From: Lingula anatina
Taxonomy: Eukaryota > Brachiopoda > Lingulata > Lingulida > Lingulidae
Direction of reading: 5' to 3'
Assembly (NCBI RefSeq): GCF_001039355.2
Contig: NW_019774403.1
Span: 169,004 to 200,909 of the forward strand
Length of the DNA stretch: 31,906 nt
Shown here: one piece after another, positions 10,385 through 27,713 of the stretch
Layout of the letters: each line of letters starts with the position of its first letter
Numbering within the stretch: the first letter of the stretch is position 1
Translations under genes and position numbers: made by a program
Notes under the pieces: generated by a model
The model's input: the letters and a program-made list of their open reading frames with translations, nothing else
Databases searched by the model: none
Told to the model about the DNA's origin: nothing

Positions 10385-11037
10385 TAACGAAACGGAGAGG
10401 TTAACACCCGGCAAGGGGCCCCCATCGCCAGCAGCGGCGTCCAGAGAGAGAAAGAGACTTTCGATTGATGTAATTTGTGGGTGACATTAACATCCCCACC
10501 TCACACACACACACGCCCATCCCAGTTTTGATTTAAAGTGGTAACCGACCGCGGTCACCATTTCACTCCAGTTCAACAACTTTGAAGAATTGTTGTCTGA
10601 ACTTGATGAACCTAATTTGAACTTAACACCCAGTCCAACAGAGAGTACAATTTCCACATTTGATTACAACGTTTCACCAAGTCAAACATGTACCTCTTAC
10701 GAAATCAAGGATCCAGCAGCGATGATAGGAAGGGTAGGGGCCAAGGGGGAAATGTCTCCCTCTTGGGAGACGCCTCAGGCGTCTCCAATGTGGGAGACAT
10801 CTCCAGTGATGAAGGAGACTCTGGTGACCGAGATTTTAGCACCAGTCATGGTCAAGCCCTCAAGTGGCACAAGCCAAGCAGTGGACACAACCACCACCAA
10901 TACCCTGACTGGCCTAGACCAGGAGGCGTGGACGACCTTGGAGGCCACGCTGTTGAGTTATGGGGATGCGGAGGCCTTGGACAGTTCCTCGATCTACGCA
11001 CGTTCAGTGCAGAAGACGAGTGGCCTATTTAACCCAA
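10385..11037 (+). CDS. bZIP gene exon 2 (copy 1): leader and N-terminal activation region
   Basis: The exon follows TTTTTACAG and ends at a perfect donor (GTAAGT, 11038), one base into a codon. The coding frame joins exon 3 at 13640 with consistent phase. It is open from 10545, but the first in-frame ATG is at 10722 (GCAGCGATGA), giving a 358-residue protein. The upstream in-frame part (SELDEPNLNLTPSPTES) looks coding. An ATT codon at 10560 in the context GTCACCATTT could be a near-cognate start, giving 412 residues. The encoded region is rich in S, T, P and acidic residues, typical of a transactivation domain. Two uORFs and an overlapping out-of-frame ORF are listed separately. A gene model joining copy 1 to copy 2 would hit a stop after about six codons, so only one copy is real. 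Confidence 0.7.
10468..10473 (+). promoter_or_regulatory. Start-stop uORF (ATGTAA) in bZIP leader
   Basis: The first AUG in the presumed spliced leader is followed directly by UAA. Such minimal uORFs are known to stall ribosomes and permit re-initiation in other systems. The context (GATTGATGT) is weak at -3, so many scanning ribosomes would pass it. The duplicate is at 11971-11976. Confidence 0.5.
10606..10620 (+). promoter_or_regulatory. Four-codon uORF in bZIP leader
   Basis: ATG at 10606 encodes MNLI followed by TGA. It lies upstream of the first in-frame main AUG at 10722. If translation begins earlier at a non-AUG codon, this is only an internal out-of-frame AUG. Confidence 0.4.
10688..11032 (+). 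CDS. Overlapping out-of-frame ORF, 114 codons, in bZIP exon 2
   Basis: This ORF starts at an AUG with A at -3 (CAAACATGT), 34 nt upstream of the first in-frame AUG of the bZIP frame. It overlaps that frame in another phase and stops five bases before the exon 2 donor. The product is rich in G, S, D and H and resembles no known protein. As an overlapping uORF it would reduce bZIP translation and place a stop well upstream of two exon junctions, so the mRNA could be subject to NMD. It may instead be an accident of a GC-rich exon. The duplicate is at 12191-12535. Confidence 0.35.
   Translation: MYLLRNQGSSSDDRKGRGQGGNVSLLGDASGVSNVGDISSDEGDSGDRDFSTSHGQALKWHKPSSGHNHHQYPDWPRPGGVDDLGGHAVELWGCGGLGQFLDLRTFSAEDEWPI
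10754..10798 (+). promoter_or_regulatory. Nested, competing RNA hairpins downstream of bZIP AUG
   Basis: GTCTCCC (10754-10760) pairs with GGGAGAC (10765-10771). GGAGACGCCT (10766-10775) pairs with AGGCGTCTCC (10777-10786), a near-perfect palindrome with a one-base centre. GTCTCC (10781-10786) can also pair with GGAGAC (10793-10798). These stems share bases and exclude one another. They begin 32 nt after the in-frame AUG at 10722, where structure can slow scanning ribosomes and favour that start. The role is inference. Confidence 0.4.
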
Positions 11038-11658
11038 GTAAGTAAAGTTTGATCTTTGGTATATCTTGAGTTTAAAGTTATTAGAGTGGATAATTAGGGA
11101 GAGGGGAATATACTGGATAAAAAAATGGAGAATGTTGGGAAGAAAAGAGCTTTATTTTTACCAAAAAGAAATAATTATAGGAAAAGTGCTGTTTTAAAAC
11201 CTTTGACTGTCATTATACATGACAAAATGATTATTCTGAACAAAAAATCAAAATGCTTTCCTTAGACATACCAATGCCACATTCCTAAAAAAAAGCCTTT
11301 ACTTGATGCAAAGTTAAGCAAGTCTTACAGGTTGATCTACCTGTACCTCTATTACAATGATGATAGATATAAAGAGAAATATCGGTTGAAAAAAAAAACA
11401 AATGGCTTGCCCAGGCATGTCTGTGCTTTCGAGTCAATATTTTCCTGAAGGGGCGGATGTTAGCAAGTTCAGGCATGCTCAGAACGTGATGAAGGTATTG
11501 CACCACCACCTGAAATCTCATTGTTATCAGCAAGTCCTTATCAATAAATCAATAGCCACTCTAGCAACAAGGCCCCTTATGTCATTCTAAATCAGTCCAG
11601 GTTAGCAAATTCCCAGGACATGAAATAGGTCAGAGTTCAATCATGCCTATTTCTGGAA

Positions 11659-11659
11659 N
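11659..11659. other. Assembly gap (single N)
   Basis: The only ambiguous base in the window lies exactly between the two perfect 1,502-bp copies. It marks a scaffold join rather than real sequence. Confidence 0.9.
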
Positions 11660-13161
11660 TTTTGAATTTTCCTTGGAATGAAGGACAAAACAAACTGATA
11701 CATTCGATCCAATCCAAACCGGCTGGCGTTACTAACATGTCGGTGTTTTATTCCAAATAATCTTGACAACACAGCATATTTTACTCTGATAATTCAAGAT
11801 AATTCGACAAAACAACCCTGTTTGTACAAATGAATACCGTGTGAAATGTATCCAATTTGTAAAATATCTTAATTTTGATTTTTACAGTAACGAAACGGAG
11901 AGGTTAACACCCGGCAAGGGGCCCCCATCGCCAGCAGCGGCGTCCAGAGAGAGAAAGAGACTTTCGATTGATGTAATTTGTGGGTGACATTAACATCCCC
12001 ACCTCACACACACACACGCCCATCCCAGTTTTGATTTAAAGTGGTAACCGACCGCGGTCACCATTTCACTCCAGTTCAACAACTTTGAAGAATTGTTGTC
12101 TGAACTTGATGAACCTAATTTGAACTTAACACCCAGTCCAACAGAGAGTACAATTTCCACATTTGATTACAACGTTTCACCAAGTCAAACATGTACCTCT
12201 TACGAAATCAAGGATCCAGCAGCGATGATAGGAAGGGTAGGGGCCAAGGGGGAAATGTCTCCCTCTTGGGAGACGCCTCAGGCGTCTCCAATGTGGGAGA
12301 CATCTCCAGTGATGAAGGAGACTCTGGTGACCGAGATTTTAGCACCAGTCATGGTCAAGCCCTCAAGTGGCACAAGCCAAGCAGTGGACACAACCACCAC
12401 CAATACCCTGACTGGCCTAGACCAGGAGGCGTGGACGACCTTGGAGGCCACGCTGTTGAGTTATGGGGATGCGGAGGCCTTGGACAGTTCCTCGATCTAC
12501 GCACGTTCAGTGCAGAAGACGAGTGGCCTATTTAACCCAAGTAAGTAAAGTTTGATCTTTGGTATATCTTGAGTTTAAAGTTATTAGAGTGGATAATTAG
12601 GGAGAGGGGAATATACTGGATAAAAAAATGGAGAATGTTGGGAAGAAAAGAGCTTTATTTTTACCAAAAAGAAATAATTATAGGAAAAGTGCTGTTTTAA
12701 AACCTTTGACTGTCATTATACATGACAAAATGATTATTCTGAACAAAAAATCAAAATGCTTTCCTTAGACATACCAATGCCACATTCCTAAAAAAAAGCC
12801 TTTACTTGATGCAAAGTTAAGCAAGTCTTACAGGTTGATCTACCTGTACCTCTATTACAATGATGATAGATATAAAGAGAAATATCGGTTGAAAAAAAAA
12901 ACAAATGGCTTGCCCAGGCATGTCTGTGCTTTCGAGTCAATATTTTCCTGAAGGGGCGGATGTTAGCAAGTTCAGGCATGCTCAGAACGTGATGAAGGTA
13001 TTGCACCACCACCTGAAATCTCATTGTTATCAGCAAGTCCTTATCAATAAATCAATAGCCACTCTAGCAACAAGGCCCCTTATGTCATTCTAAATCAGTC
13101 CAGGTTAGCAAATTCCCAGGACATGAAATAGGTCAGAGTTCAATCATGCCTATTTCTGGAA
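11660..13161 (+). repeat. 1,502-bp perfect duplicate, second copy (contig start)
   Basis: Matches 10157-11658. After removal of one copy, intron 2 of the bZIP gene shrinks to 1,099 bp (12541-13639) and the gene has a single exon 2. The sequence after 13161 continues uniquely into exon 3, and the sequence before 10157 leads uniquely to the promoter, exactly as expected for overlapping contig ends. Confidence 0.9.
11888..12540 (+). CDS. bZIP gene exon 2 (copy 2, assembly duplicate)
   Basis: Same content as 10385-11037, with the in-frame ATG at 12225, the near-cognate ATT at 12063 and the donor at 12541. It lies on the contig that contains exons 3 and 4. It is the preferred copy for a gene model covering the coding part, while the promoter and exon 1 exist only beside copy 1. 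Confidence 0.65.
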
Positions 13162-13639
13162 CATTGCATCAGTTTGGATATATCAGTAATTTCACCACAG
13201 TCAGCAATTTCATTCAAAATGTAGCTGTCCTAAGCAAAACAAGTTTTAAGTCAGGCTCTGGTATATATATATGCAGTGGTTCTTAGGAAATTTCACAATA
13301 AGCTGAAATGTGTGCAACTGAAGGTAGATTTATGCTTCCATTTTATTTTATTTTTTCAAATTTTATTTTACCTACTTTTTAGAAATATTCATCAGAAAAA
13401 AACTTAAAAGATAAGATTGCTTGAGAATGTATCCATGTAGTACAAAAGGGTAGCACATGCAGTGATTTTTTAAAAAAATTTGCTTTCATTTTCTTTTTCA
13501 TAAGTGAAGTCGTTTTCCATTTTTGCTGAATTTCATGATTCCTGAAAGAAATGGTATTTAACTTAAACATTAACACATTTAATTAAGTACACAGTTGTTT
13601 AAAAACACTTCTCATAAAAATAATTTTTTATCATTTTAG

Positions 13640-13854
13640 GTGATTCCCTTAAAGAAACATTGAAATTGGATCTATTTGCTGATGAAGAATGTGACGACCT
13701 CTTAATGACTTGCATGAAGCAGACAGTGTTAAAGGAGGGACCAGACCCTGACACCTCAGTAGAGGCGGCTTCTGATGACTTTGAAAATGACTGGTTATTT
13801 AATGAGACCGAATTTCTGGATGACTTTGCTGATTTGTCTAAATACATTGAACAG
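13640..13854 (+). CDS. bZIP gene exon 3, acidic region
   Basis: The acceptor TCATTTTAG precedes 215 bp. Two bases complete the codon split at the end of exon 2 (giving Ser), then 71 codons follow to the donor GTAGGT. The peptide is strongly acidic with bulky hydrophobics (LDLFADEECDDLL, then DDFENDWLFNETEFLDDFADL), a composition typical of acidic activation domains. It corresponds to about residues 107-177, counted from the AUG at 10722. The exon ends in phase 0. Confidence 0.75.
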
Positions 13855-14038
13855 GTAGGTGCTGACACAAAAATGCAGAATTCAGTTCATTTGTTTTAGA
13901 AACTCTTCACATAGATTCCATATAAGATAAGTTTTTCTCTTATAGTACCAAGTCTTACAATGGCAGAAGTAACCATTTTTAAGTTTCTTTTTTTATAAAT
14001 GATAAATGTTTTTAACCAGGTTATACTCGTTCTTTCAG

Positions 14039-14584
14039 AACACCATGCCAGTTGAACAGAGCAACACTGAAACATCCACATCTGAGGCACACGGGTTAGT
14101 CCCAACTATTGACAATGTTACCATAGTAACTGAACCTAGCCGGTCCAGTGAAAGCTTTGGCACTGTAGATTTGGCCGACATTTCAGCAGAGGTGGATCAC
14201 AATGACTCTGACAGCACAGATTCCAATTCTACAATTGATCATGATTACTCGCGTGGAAAAAAGAGAAAAACTGACAGCGTGACATCAGATATTGTCACAA
14301 AGAGAGCAAAAGTGAACAGCGTGACATCTGAAAGTGACACTGAATCTGTAACAACCACTGCATCTGGAAGCAATGATAGATATGGAGAAAGAAGGCGAAA
14401 GAATAATATTGCTTCCAAACGCTCCCGTGAACAGCGTAAAAACAAATACATTGAAATGGAAGAAGAAGCTGTTCGCCTGGCAAAGGAAAATTCAGAACTG
14501 CAAGCTAAGATTGAATTGCTTGAGAAAGCTACAAAAGACTTGAAGCAAGTTTTGGTTCAAAAATTGACATCTGGTTCTAAGTAA
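14039..14584 (+). CDS. bZIP gene exon 4: DNA-binding basic region and leucine zipper
   Basis: The acceptor TTCTTTCAG opens 181 codons ending in TAA at 14584. After an S/T/D-rich linker with basic clusters that may be nuclear localisation signals (RGKKRK, KRAK), the C-terminus holds a complete bZIP domain. Its basic region is RRRKNNIASKRSR (about residues 295-307), matching the N-x2-A-x3-S-R signature. It is followed by zipper heptads M317, L324, L331, L338 and L345. NNIASKRSR lies between the PAR/E4BP4 type (NNxAAxRSR) and the C/EBP type (NNxAVxKSR). It differs clearly from vertebrate ATF4, although the layout (acidic N-terminus, C-terminal bZIP) is similar. It should bind DNA as a dimer in the nucleus; subfamily uncertain. 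Confidence 0.85.
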   Translation, partial: NTMPVEQSNTETSTSEAHGLVPTIDNVTIVTEPSRSSESFGTVDLADISAEVDHNDSDSTDSNSTIDHDYSRGKKRKTDSVTSDIVTKRAKVNSVTSESDTESVTTTASGSNDRYGERRRKNNIASKRSREQRKNKYIEMEEEAVRLAKENSELQAKIELLEKATKDLKQVLVQKLTSGSK

Positions 14585-15260
14585 AGTGTGAAAAAAACAT
14601 CAACAAAATTCATCTGAAAATATTCATTTTATAACATTTGAAATGTTTTTTCCCTTGTCTGTAAGTGATAATGTATATAATATATGTTTTCTTGAAATGA
14701 AGTACCATTATATAAAGTCTCTTTCCATGACATTTGTTATCACCATTGGAATAGAGCAAAGAAATGAAATTTAGATATTTAATGTTATATAACCCAGATA
14801 TTATTACTGTCAATATTTTTTGTAAAGAAATCTAAAAGAATTTGTAATGAATCACCATTACAGAGTCACTTACTCAGGTGTATATGTAGTCCAGTCAGGA
14901 AAGGAGGGGGGCATTTTTGGCACAATTTGTTGTGGATTTGAAGCTGCATTTCCTTTTCAGTGCAAAGTTAAGCTTCCTTTTCATTTTAGAAAGGGAAGAA
15001 AACAAGAAATCCCCCCCTCCTATCCAACTGCAAAATAGTAATAATAATACATTTTTGAATTCTTACAACCCTTATTTCTTTAGTATGAGGTAAGGAATGA
15101 CGATATCCTTTTTCCATACTACACGTTGGAAACTTATTTTTGAAGTCTTATACACCATGTAAATATGCTAATGTATGATGTATTATATATTTCATTTAGA
15201 TGTCAGACTAGTGTGCTGCTGTAAATAAAATATAAATCGTAACCTTACTCGTTTTTGTTT
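14585..15260 (+). terminator. bZIP gene 3' UTR and poly(A) signal
   Basis: AATAAA at 15224-15229 is followed by a T/GT-rich stretch at about 15248-15262, so the 3' UTR is about 660 bases. It is AT-rich. No conserved microRNA site or hairpin stands out to me. Confidence 0.55.
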
Positions 15261-15261
15261 T

Positions 15262-16861
15262 TAATATATTTGACAAGGGTTTATGTGAGGCGGATAATTC
15301 CCATACTGCACTTGGGGAGATGTGTGATTGGTTATAGTGGGCCTTGTATAGTCGTGGTATACAAGAATTGACGGACAAGCACTTTATGTAAAGACACACT
15401 AAGAAATTTAAGTTAAAAGTTTTGGGATCAGATTTGAATTGAGTTGTAACTACTTTTTCTCTGTCATATCCATTTCAATTCAAAATCCCAATGGAAGGGG
15501 AAATCCCTATAGGAAGGGGGCAAAGTATGAGAGATTAGGTTTAACACGTTGAAAGCAAAGCTTGGTCATTAAAGAAATGAAATTAACTGATATGAATATT
15601 GCATTTGCAGTTTACTTTGACAGAGTATTACATGGCATGCTGTTGCACACAGCCTGCAAAATGAACTAAATTTATTGACATCATTTATAATTCAATATTT
15701 TTGGTAATCACAATGGCATACATTTAAATCATATCAAGTTGAATTGCGGAAATGAAACTACTATTGTAAATCTGAATTGTTTGATACATAATCCTTTCAC
15801 AAAAAGATAAATTACTGAAATGTTTAAAAAAGCTCAATTATATAAATATATACATATAGTTTTGCTCCTTATTGTAAGTGTAATCAAAACCAAAGTTAAT
15901 TAGTCCCTGATTAATATCCTTCTGACATAACTTTAGGAGCGTATGTCAGAAATGTGTATCATATGACATCTTACATCTAAAAATACATCATTGAAAATAG
16001 ACCATTGATCTTGTTTATAAGCATATGATAATATAATTATAACAATATATTTGATCTTGTGTCAGTAAGTTAATTTAGCATCTAACATCTAATATTTTTC
16101 CCTATGGCAGTGTTTAAATTCATAAAAAATGGTTTCCAGTAACCTCTTTCTCATATGAGAGCCTTTACATCATAGTAACCAACATTGACTTAATGTCAGT
16201 TTTCCCTGTAAAAAGAAAAATGTCTTCTACCAAATTACTTAATATCTGTCTTGATGGGTCAGTAATAGGTTATTGCCACATAAATATTTCTAGACACATC
16301 TCAATAGAAATCAACATGGAAGTGCAATTAGCAGTTTCATATATATATATATGGAGTGCATTTTTTAAATTGTTTTTCCCCTTGAATATGGCCTACTGTA
16401 ATACTTTCAATTAACAATTAAAATATTATGAACATATAATATAATGTAATAAATGCACTCTCTTCCTTATCCAGAGATAACTGTATCATATCAATAGTCA
16501 GATATTTTATCTCAATGTTTCAACATAATTATCTGCGGTCCAAAAGAGACCGCCTAGTTTGGACACCATTTCAGTAATGACACCACGAAGTGTTATATTT
16601 GGTATAAAGCACTTCCAATAAAGTTGAAATGTCATTAGACACATGCACACATAAAGAAAAAAAATAGCCATAAGCTGGTATGAACTAAAAAACAGAAAAT
16701 TTGAGCTTGTTTGGGATAAATAAAAACTGTCTCCTAAAATGAGGATATTGACCAAAAACAAAAGGCATTATTAGCGAATTATTACAGAATTAACCTGGAC
16801 CAAATTAATTCCAGTGAAAGACGAGGTTTTTGTTGTGAAATGGGTCCTGCTGTCAGTGACT
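15262..16861. other. Intergenic region between convergent bZIP and XYLB genes
   Basis: This AT-rich DNA lies between the bZIP poly(A) signal and the XYLB stop codon. The XYLB 3' UTR must lie in the right-hand part, but no standard AATAAA is evident on the minus strand. No gene, RNA or repeat family is recognised, apart from short TA repeats at about 16340-16352. Confidence 0.4.
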
Positions 16862-23984
<7,123 letters not shown>

Positions 23985-24161
23985 GTTGACTAAATGTAGG
24001 TCACAGTTTGATATCCAAGAGAGGTCAGAGTTCAACGAAATTAGGTCAAACATTGCATTTCCGGTTGCAATGTGAATGAGTAGCGACAGTAGTGACATTA
24101 CTTACGGTTTAAGGCGCGAAATGCACGCTCTGTAGTCATCAGAACAAGAAGATTTTCCGAA
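23985..24161. promoter_or_regulatory. Bidirectional XYLB/ELAC1 promoter
   Basis: Only 177 bp separate the XYLB start (minus) from the ELAC1 start (plus). No TATA box is present. The interval holds a TTTCCGG site (24058-24064, an ETS-type CCGGAAA on the minus strand) and GGCGCGAAA (24113-24121), a match to the E2F consensus TTTCGCGC on the minus strand. TATA-less promoters with ETS and E2F sites are typical of housekeeping divergent pairs. Confidence 0.6.
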
Positions 24162-24447
24162 ATGGAGCTTCATTTTATGGGAACAGCATCGGCTTATCCA
24201 ACGCCGGTCAGAGGAGCGAGTTGTATAATATTCAGACGTGGTGAGCAACAGATACACGTTATTCTCGTGGTAGACTCTGTGATACTATGTCCAGACTGCT
24301 TTAGTTTTGAATGAAATAAAGAGTCACTTTCAGTAGTAAACAATGTATACTATGTCGCCATTGTATTGATCTCTTACCTTTGTATTATTTTGTACATGTC
24401 CATTTGCAAAATTACAAGTTCGAGGATTTTCCCATTGGAACGTGTGG

Positions 24448-24481
<34 letters not shown>

Positions 24482-27400
24482 ATATTGTTAGCAACTATAG
24501 TATTTGTTGTTACCAGTACATATATTCCCTTCCAGACTCGGACTGCTGGATGTTTGACTGTGGTGAAGGCTCTCAGACACAGGTAATGAAGAGCACCATC
24601 AAGCCTGGCAAGATTAGCAAGATCTTCATCACCCATTTACACGGAGATCATGTAAGGATGGCAAAGTTTGAGGGCTATTAACAATACTTTACCCCTCAAA
24701 ACTTACACTCTCTTGGTTATTTTTCTTTCTTTCCTTCGAATCACTCTCAGGATAGTAAACATTTATAGCAAATACCTATAATCATTTTAAAAATATTTTT
24801 CTTGGGATATTTTCCTAGTGATTTAAAAGATTTAATTTGGCAGTTAACATACGGCAGTTGACAATATTGATTTTTTTTTCTTTTTGCCATCTTATAATGA
24901 GTATGAGATGTTGGACTGATCATATTTGTACACTAATTAATTTATTTACATATATTGATTTATGTTACTATTATAGATTCTTCAAACAGCAGTGATAAAT
25001 CAGAATTATTACCACTCTGATATTTCGTTGGCTTACACATACTTTGGTCAAAGACACTTTCATAAATTTGTGTAATCAACTTCAACGATGAAAAAATTAA
25101 ATAAATATTAATGACAGACACAATTAACTTTTAGCCTAATATGTAAGCCAGCTCTTTGTTCTAGAAACCATAAATTAATGTACATTCAATATACCTGACC
25201 CCTGAATTCAAATTCCTATCCACTCTATGCTCACCCACCCCACCACAACCCGTCTCCTACCCAGCCACACTGCATTGATCCCATCTCACCAACATGTCCC
25301 TGCTTATACCTTGATATATATCTACTGCTTATCCACACTACACCCACCCCACATCACCTACATGCCTCTGCTTCCATATTCTTGTACCTCCTGCTTACCC
25401 ACGTTGTACCCACCTGCCCATCCACATACTACGTACTCTGCCTCAGCCCTCCATGATATGTCTCCATATAATTCCAGGTATTTGGACTCCCAGGATTATT
25501 ATGCACTATAGGTCAAAACAGCACCCCAGACAGACTCTTGGAAATCTATGGACCGCAGGGGTTACGGAAGTTTCTGCGGGTGAATCTCGAGCTTTCCCGT
25601 AGCATGCTTGGATTTGATTACGTGGTCCATGAGCTCATTCCTATCAGAGAACAGTGTAATTGTGTAAAAGACTGGGAGGTTGGTATAAAGTGTCAGCACT
25701 CTGTGGCAAGGGATCAGTTTCATGAAGGGAAATTTAAGTTGAAAGTTAGGTCTTTTTTTTAACTTAAATATTCTGGTGTCCAGGAAAATATTCAAATTCT
25801 GATATAGCTGCACCTTAACTGTTTCATTCTTGAGGATTGTTTCTGTCACCTAAGCTTTATAGTCTTAAGATAAGTTTTCATTGTTTGTCATGGACTACCA
25901 ATGACCATACTTCCATAGTTTTTTTTTCAAAGCTCTGGGAAGTATAGACTCTTTATCTTGTTGCTTTTGTGTTTCAGACCTGGTCAGTGGACCATGAAGC
26001 CCCCAGGGGACCACTTCACCCTTACGAAAAACCAGGCATGTCGATATCAGCTGATAAACAGGGAGTCTGGCACCTGTAGGTTTGTCATGAGGTTCCTCTG
26101 ATGTATGAAAATGTCAGGAAAATACAACTTTGGATTTGAAGCAGCGATATGAAGCTGTGTTCACATCTAGACTAATTTAGACCTGAGAAAAACCTATTGA
26201 CATTTTTTTAAGTCCACTGCTTTAATATAAAGACACCAAGACCTCTGGTATTGTTACTGAGTAAAGTTGGGTCCATTTCTAATTTTACTGACATCACCAT
26301 CAAGTTTGTCAAGTAGCTGTAGCTGTGTACTCTAAAGCATAAGATTGTAAATTTTAGCTTTATTTCTAGGCTTATTCTATATTATTGAAGAAGATGCTAT
26401 AAAAGTTTTAGGCAAACAAAATGCCACTGATGTTGTACAAGTGTTGTACAATATTTTCTTGCTATTTTTGGCTACAAGAAATTTGAACTAGTGTGAACCC
26501 AGAGTTATGTTTTGTTCTCCAGGTTGGAGGAGAGTGGAGTCAGTGTAAAGGCCTCATGGCTGACACACAGAATTCCAAGCTTTGGATTTGTGATTCAGCA
26601 AGCCAGCCAGCCAGGCAGGTGAGGTACTGGTTGTGTTCACATCAGAACCAACTTACCTCATGACATATTGTCTTCATCATACAACCATTTTGGTTAAGTA
26701 TGAAGGCCAATAGAATATTGCCAAATAAAATGTTTGGTGGCACTCATGTCAAGGAATATAAATAAAATGGCAAATTTTCGTATTTAACATTTTTGTGACA
26801 TTCTGGAAAAGATGATTGCCACTTACATGTCATTGAAGTTTTCCCAACAGGAGTGAAATATACACAAAATATAACTTGGCGTAGTTAAAGCAATCCATGC
26901 AGCAAAACTTGTGGATGACATTGGGCAGTGTTATACATGTACATGTATGTGCCCTTTTCAGATTGAATGTAGATGTGTTGAAAGCCAAGGGCATCCTCCC
27001 AGGCCCACTGTATGCCAAGATTAAGAGAGGAGAAGCTATCACTGCCCCCAGTGGGGAATTGGTAAGATATAAATTATAACTTATCAATAAAAATGTTTGA
27101 CAATATGTTTTAAAAAGAAAATTTTACTGTCATTTCTTGTACTCCTAGGTATTTTTATCAAATGACTGTGATGATGTTGGTATTATATAAAACCTACCAA
27201 CAGTTACTCTGTTATCAAAAATATCATTTGTGTCTTCTTTGTAATAAAAGTATCATTGAAATTCCATGTTAATCATTTAATATAATTGGATTCATAAGCT
27301 GATTGTGCCTAAAATCTGAATTTGAACTTTCGTTTTATTCCTAATGTCTATAAAAATGATCAAAATGATCAGCCTGTTTTGGCCCGACATGATGGTATTA

Positions 27401-27666
27401 AAGAGGCTTGTGTTCCTTACACTGGGCTTTTGCAATTTTTTTCCTTCCTTTTCATCGCAGGTAAAACCAGAAGATGTCTTAGGACCAGATAAGCCCGGTA
27501 AAAAAGTTGTCATCTTAGGAGACACTTCAAACTCTGACAGCATAGCTAGCATAGCTCAAGGTGCAGATGTGTTAGTGCATGAAACTACTCTGGAAAATGA
27601 CATGGTGGAAAACGCTATAGAGAAAGGTCATTCCACCCCAGGTGATTAGACCATGAAAATATTTGT

Positions 27667-27713
<47 letters not shown>

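Larger units (their letters stand above)
10157..11658 (+). repeat. 1,502-bp perfect duplicate, first copy (contig end)
   Basis: This block recurs at 11660-13161 with an offset of exactly 1503 and no difference that I found, including introns and simple repeats. The copies are separated only by an N at 11659. It covers the end of bZIP intron 1, all of exon 2 and part of intron 2. The best explanation is that the end of one contig and the start of the next overlap and were scaffolded without merging. Confidence 0.9.

Noticed and set aside
11285-11590. ORFs on both strands within bZIP intron 2 (and copies at 12788-13093)
   Set aside because: They lie in an intron, lack motifs, and appear twice only because of the assembly duplication.
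10157-13161. Genuine recent tandem duplication of a bZIP exon
   Set aside because: Apparently perfect identity including introns, boundaries exactly at an N, and a non-functional product when both copies are spliced make an assembly artefact far more likely.
25227-25511. 94-codon ORF in ELAC1 intron 2
   Set aside because: Produced by a C-rich degenerate repeat without stops; it overlaps the start of ELAC1 exon 3 in another frame.
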